Shown here piece by piece: positions 48,091 to 50,608 of a DNA stretch of 50,608 nt (positions within the stretch are counted from its first letter, which is position 1; each line of letters starts with the position of its first letter). Under the pieces are notes generated by a model, which worked only from the letters and a program-made list of their open reading frames with translations, searched no databases and was not told where the DNA came from. Origin of the DNA: CAVXAE01 sp044225565 (lineage in GTDB: Bacteria; Pseudomonadota; Gammaproteobacteria; Steroidobacterales; Steroidobacteraceae); contig JBGAIL010000007.1 of the NCBI GenBank assembly GCA_044225565.1, forward strand, positions 1 through 50,608, given 5' to 3'. Position numbers and translations under genes: made by a program.

Positions 48091-50608
48091 ATGAGGGCAG
48101 GCATGAAAAGCGGGGCGGAATCGCGCAAGGTCGGGTCTGCGGTGCAGTGGGCGGTGGCACTGGCTCTGGGGAGCAGCATTCCGGTTTCCCCGCCGGCGAG
48201 GGCGGCCACGGCCGCCGAGCTCGAAGCCTCCGTCAACTTCGACATCGCGGCCCAGCCGCTGGATACGGCCCTGCTCGAATTCTCGAAGCAGGCGGGCGTT
48301 CAGGTGCTCGCCACGGAGAGCGCGGTATCCGGGAAGACGACGCAGGGTGTTCGCGGCGCCTACCCGGTGAGCCGTGCGCTCGCGGAGCTGCTGAGAGGCT
48401 CGGGCCTGAAGTACCGGCAGACGGCCGAGCGTGCCGTCACCATCGACCTCGAGAACGGCAGGCAGGCGGCGGCGGGCGCCGATGGGTCGTTCACCCTGGC
48501 GCAGAGCGGGCAGGAAGGGAACGGGTCCGCGGACATCGAAGAGGTGGTCGTGCGCGGCATCGAGTTCCGCTACACGGCACCCTCCACAGCGACCAAGCTG
48601 CCCATGGCGCCGAAGGACATCCCGCAGTCCATCACCCTCGTCACCGAGGACGTCATGGACTTCGCCAGCATCCGCCGCTTCGACGACATCTATCGCGTCG
48701 ATGCGTCCTCGGGCAGCACGTTCAGGAACGACGGGTTCCCCACCGCTTTCTTCCGCGGCTTCACGAACCAGGGCGTCAACGCCATCCGCATCGACGGCTT
48801 CCGCTTCGCCGGCAACATCGACCTCGACATGCTGGGCTTCGAGCGTTTCGAGGTGGTGAAGGGGCCTTCGAGCGCGCTCTTCGGCCAGAACACCATCGGC
48901 GGCACGCTGAACGCGGTGACCAAGAAGCCGCAGGCCGCGCGCGCGGGCAGCCTGCGGGTGCTCGGCGGAAACGATGACTTCAGGCGCGGCGAGCTCGATC
49001 TCACGGGACCGATCGACGCGCAGGGCCGGTGGAAGTACCGGCTCATCGGCGCTTTCGAGGACACCGGCTCGTACCTGGATTTCGCGGGCCGGAAGTCCAC
49101 GACCGTCGTGCCCTCGCTCTCCTTCGACATGAGCGAGCACACCCGCTTCCTGCTCACGGGCTATTACAACAAGCAGAAGGCCGTGAGCGACTGGGGCGCG
49201 GGCCTGCAGGCAGTGGACGCGGCCGCGGGCGATTTCCGGCTGCTGCCGGTGTCGCGCTCGCATTTCTTCGGCGAGCCCTGGAACCACACGGATCTCGAGG
49301 CTTCGATCGTCACTCTGCAGATGGAGCACGACTTCAACGACAGCTGGCGCATCCGCATGGCCGTGCAGCGCAACAAGCTGCAGAAGGATCGCCTCAACTG
49401 CTCGGCGCAGAACAACGCGGATCTCGAGGGGCGCGTGTTCCCGGGATGCTTCACGTACCTGAGCGAAGAGGACACGCCGCTGCACAGCGGCGAAGTGAAC
49501 CTGATCGGCGATTTCGAGGCGTTCGGGCAGAAGCACACGGTGCTCTTCGGCGCGGACTATGCCGAGCAGGACAGCTATCGCATGCAGGCCTTCGACTACA
49601 TCGACGATGCCGATCACGGCACCGCGTGGGGCAGCAGCATCGGCTACAACGTGCTGAACCCGGTGCGCATCGCGCCGGTGAGCCGCGAGGACTTCCCTTT
49701 CTATCGCCAGAGGCTGAACGATGCCACGTACTCCGGCCTCACTGCGCAGCTGCTGTTGCACGCGACGGACCGGCTCAGCCTGCTGATGGCGGCGCGTTAC
49801 AACAAGGACCGGCGCACGCGTGCGGATCAGCGTTCCTCGGACACGCTCGCGGGCCTGGGGGAAGTCGACTACGTGAGCCGGCCGGTCGCGGTGTTCGACA
49901 GCAGCAAGACCGTAGGGCAGGCGGGCATCACCTACGAGCTGACGCCTTCCACCAACCTCTATTTCAACTGGGGGCAGACCTACGAGCCGCAGCTCGGCCT
50001 GCAGTTCGATCCTTCGAATCCCGATGGCGGCATGCACATCGCTCCGGAGCAAGGCGAGCAGTTCGAGGTGGGCATCAAGGGCGGCGCGCTCGACGACCGT
50101 CTCGGGCTCACGCTCGCCATCTTCAGCATGGAGCGCAGCGGCATCAGCCAGTCGGACCACGAGCATCCCGGCTTCAACACGCCGATCGGCACGCAGCGCA
50201 GCCGCGGCGTGGAGCTGGGAGCGGCGGGGCAGCTGCTGCCAGGATGGGAGATCTATGCGTCCGCGGCGTTCATGGATGCGGAGTTCATCGAGGGCGAGTT
50301 TGTGGGCATGCATGCGGCGAACGCGCCGAAGCAGGCGCTCTCGGTGTTCACGAGCTACCAGCTGCAGGGCGGGCCGGCGAAGGGGCTCGGTGTAGGGCTC
50401 GGGTATGTCTACAAGAACGGGCTCGAGAACTACGGCCAGGTGTTCGGGCACGACCCGGTGCACTTCGACTTCGGCGACGTGAACGAGCTCGACCTGCGGG
50501 TGTTCTACAACACGCCGCGATGGGAGGCGTTCGTATCGGCCCGGAACCTGCTGGAAGACACGTACTATGCCCCCTCGTTCTTCAACGACTTCCGCTGGGG
50601 CATCAGCG
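48091..50608 (+). CDS. STN-containing TonB-dependent receptor, 3' end cut by the window edge
   Basis: Open from ATG 48091 (GGGGGAGAA ribosome site) to the end of the window, about 839 residues, so nearly the whole protein is visible. Signal peptide about 1-39 (WAVALALGSSIPVSPPARA), STN domain at about 48-120 (NFDIAAQPLDTALLEFSKQA), plug (IEEVVVRGIEFRYT, APKDIPQSITLVTEDVMDF, FFRGFTNQGVNAIRIDGFRF, VKGPSSALFGQNTIGG) and barrel; the final strand is missing. It is related to the receptor at 7123 through GTQRSRGVEL, TYEPQLGLQF and a similar C-terminal region. It is expected to signal to the adjacent FecR on the other strand. The ligand is unknown. Confidence 0.92.
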   Translation, partial: MRAGMKSGAESRKVGSAVQWAVALALGSSIPVSPPARAATAAELEASVNFDIAAQPLDTALLEFSKQAGVQVLATESAVSGKTTQGVRGAYPVSRALAELLRGSGLKYRQTAERAVTIDLENGRQAAAGADGSFTLAQSGQEGNGSADIEEVVVRGIEFRYTAPSTATKLPMAPKDIPQSITLVTEDVMDFASIRRFDDIYRVDASSGSTFRNDGFPTAFFRGFTNQGVNAIRIDGFRFAGNIDLDMLGFERFEVVKGPSSALFGQNTIGGTLNAVTKKPQAARAGSLRVLGGNDDFRRGELDLTGPIDAQGRWKYRLIGAFEDTGSYLDFAGRKSTTVVPSLSFDMSEHTRFLLTGYYNKQKAVSDWGAGLQAVDAAAGDFRLLPVSRSHFFGEPWNHTDLEASIVTLQMEHDFNDSWRIRMAVQRNKLQKDRLNCSAQNNADLEGRVFPGCFTYLSEEDTPLHSGEVNLIGDFEAFGQKHTVLFGADYAEQDSYRMQAFDYIDDADHGTAWGSSIGYNVLNPVRIAPVSREDFPFYRQRLNDATYSGLTAQLLLHATDRLSLLMAARYNKDRRTRADQRSSDTLAGLGEVDYVSRPVAVFDSSKTVGQAGITYELTPSTNLYFNWGQTYEPQLGLQFDPSNPDGGMHIAPEQGEQFEVGIKGGALDDRLGLTLAIFSMERSGISQSDHEHPGFNTPIGTQRSRGVELGAAGQLLPGWEIYASAAFMDAEFIEGEFVGMHAANAPKQALSVFTSYQLQGGPAKGLGVGLGYVYKNGLENYGQVFGHDPVHFDFGDVNELDLRVFYNTPRWEAFVSARNLLEDTYYAPSFFNDFRWGIS

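Overview
The window is GC-rich, densely coded bacterial chromosome with short intergenic gaps and many 4-nt ATGA/GTGA gene overlaps. It carries four TonB-dependent receptors, three ECF sigma/FecR pairs, DPP-IV-type S9 peptidases, a penicillin-acylase protein and a CzcCBA efflux system. This suggests a high-GC gammaproteobacterium of the Xanthomonadales/Steroidobacter type that scavenges peptides and small organic nutrients. The placement is inferred from gene content only. No rRNA, tRNA, CRISPR array, transposase, integrase or phage gene was seen.

Layout. (1) 2-5052: the 3' part of an S9 peptidase, overlapped by a 1210-aa periplasmic S41 peptidase/penicillin acylase fusion. (2) 5053-5469: a gene-free stretch with a palindromic repeat and an 18-bp tandem duplication. 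(3) 5470-11638: ECF sigma, FecR, STN-TonB receptor and S9 peptidase in one operon. It is followed by a convergent D-aminoacylase-type amidohydrolase, then a beta-lactamase-fold serine hydrolase and an Fsr-like MFS exporter. (4) 15823-20121, minus strand: ECF sigma, FecR and a receptor frame that seems to join a separate STN protein to a TonB receptor. (5) 20191-29722: a metal locus with a small DUF6488-like protein, a cytochrome c, a TonB receptor, a His-rich membrane protein and CzcC-CzcB-CzcA. Two similar leader segments precede the small protein and the receptor.

(6) 29691-43384 is the most distinctive region, an opine-type catabolic cluster. It has a LysR regulator and a polar amino acid/opine ABC transporter (binding protein and permeases on the minus strand, ATPase on the plus strand). 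It also has an alpha-ketoglutaric-semialdehyde-type aldehyde dehydrogenase, an argininosuccinate/EDDS-lyase-family C-N lyase, a cupin, a PLP aminotransferase, a three-subunit [2Fe-2S]/FAD/FAD opine-oxidase-type dehydrogenase, a DUF4198 periplasmic protein and a dipeptide-epimerase-like enolase. The likely logic is uptake of an N-substituted amino acid, oxidative and eliminative C-N cleavage, transamination and aldehyde oxidation. The substrate cannot be read from sequence.

(7) 43460-46019: a decayed TorF-like porin gene with apparent indels, a cysteine-cluster protein and a Tat-exported NAD-dependent epimerase-like protein. (8) 46020-50608: a second copy of the palindromic repeat, a minus-strand ECF sigma/FecR pair, and a divergent STN-TonB receptor cut by the window end.

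The sigma/FecR/STN-receptor sets are expected to work as surface-signalling switches: the loaded receptor signals through its STN domain to FecR, releasing the sigma factor to transcribe the receptor operon. The peptidases next to them suggest the imported ligands are peptides.
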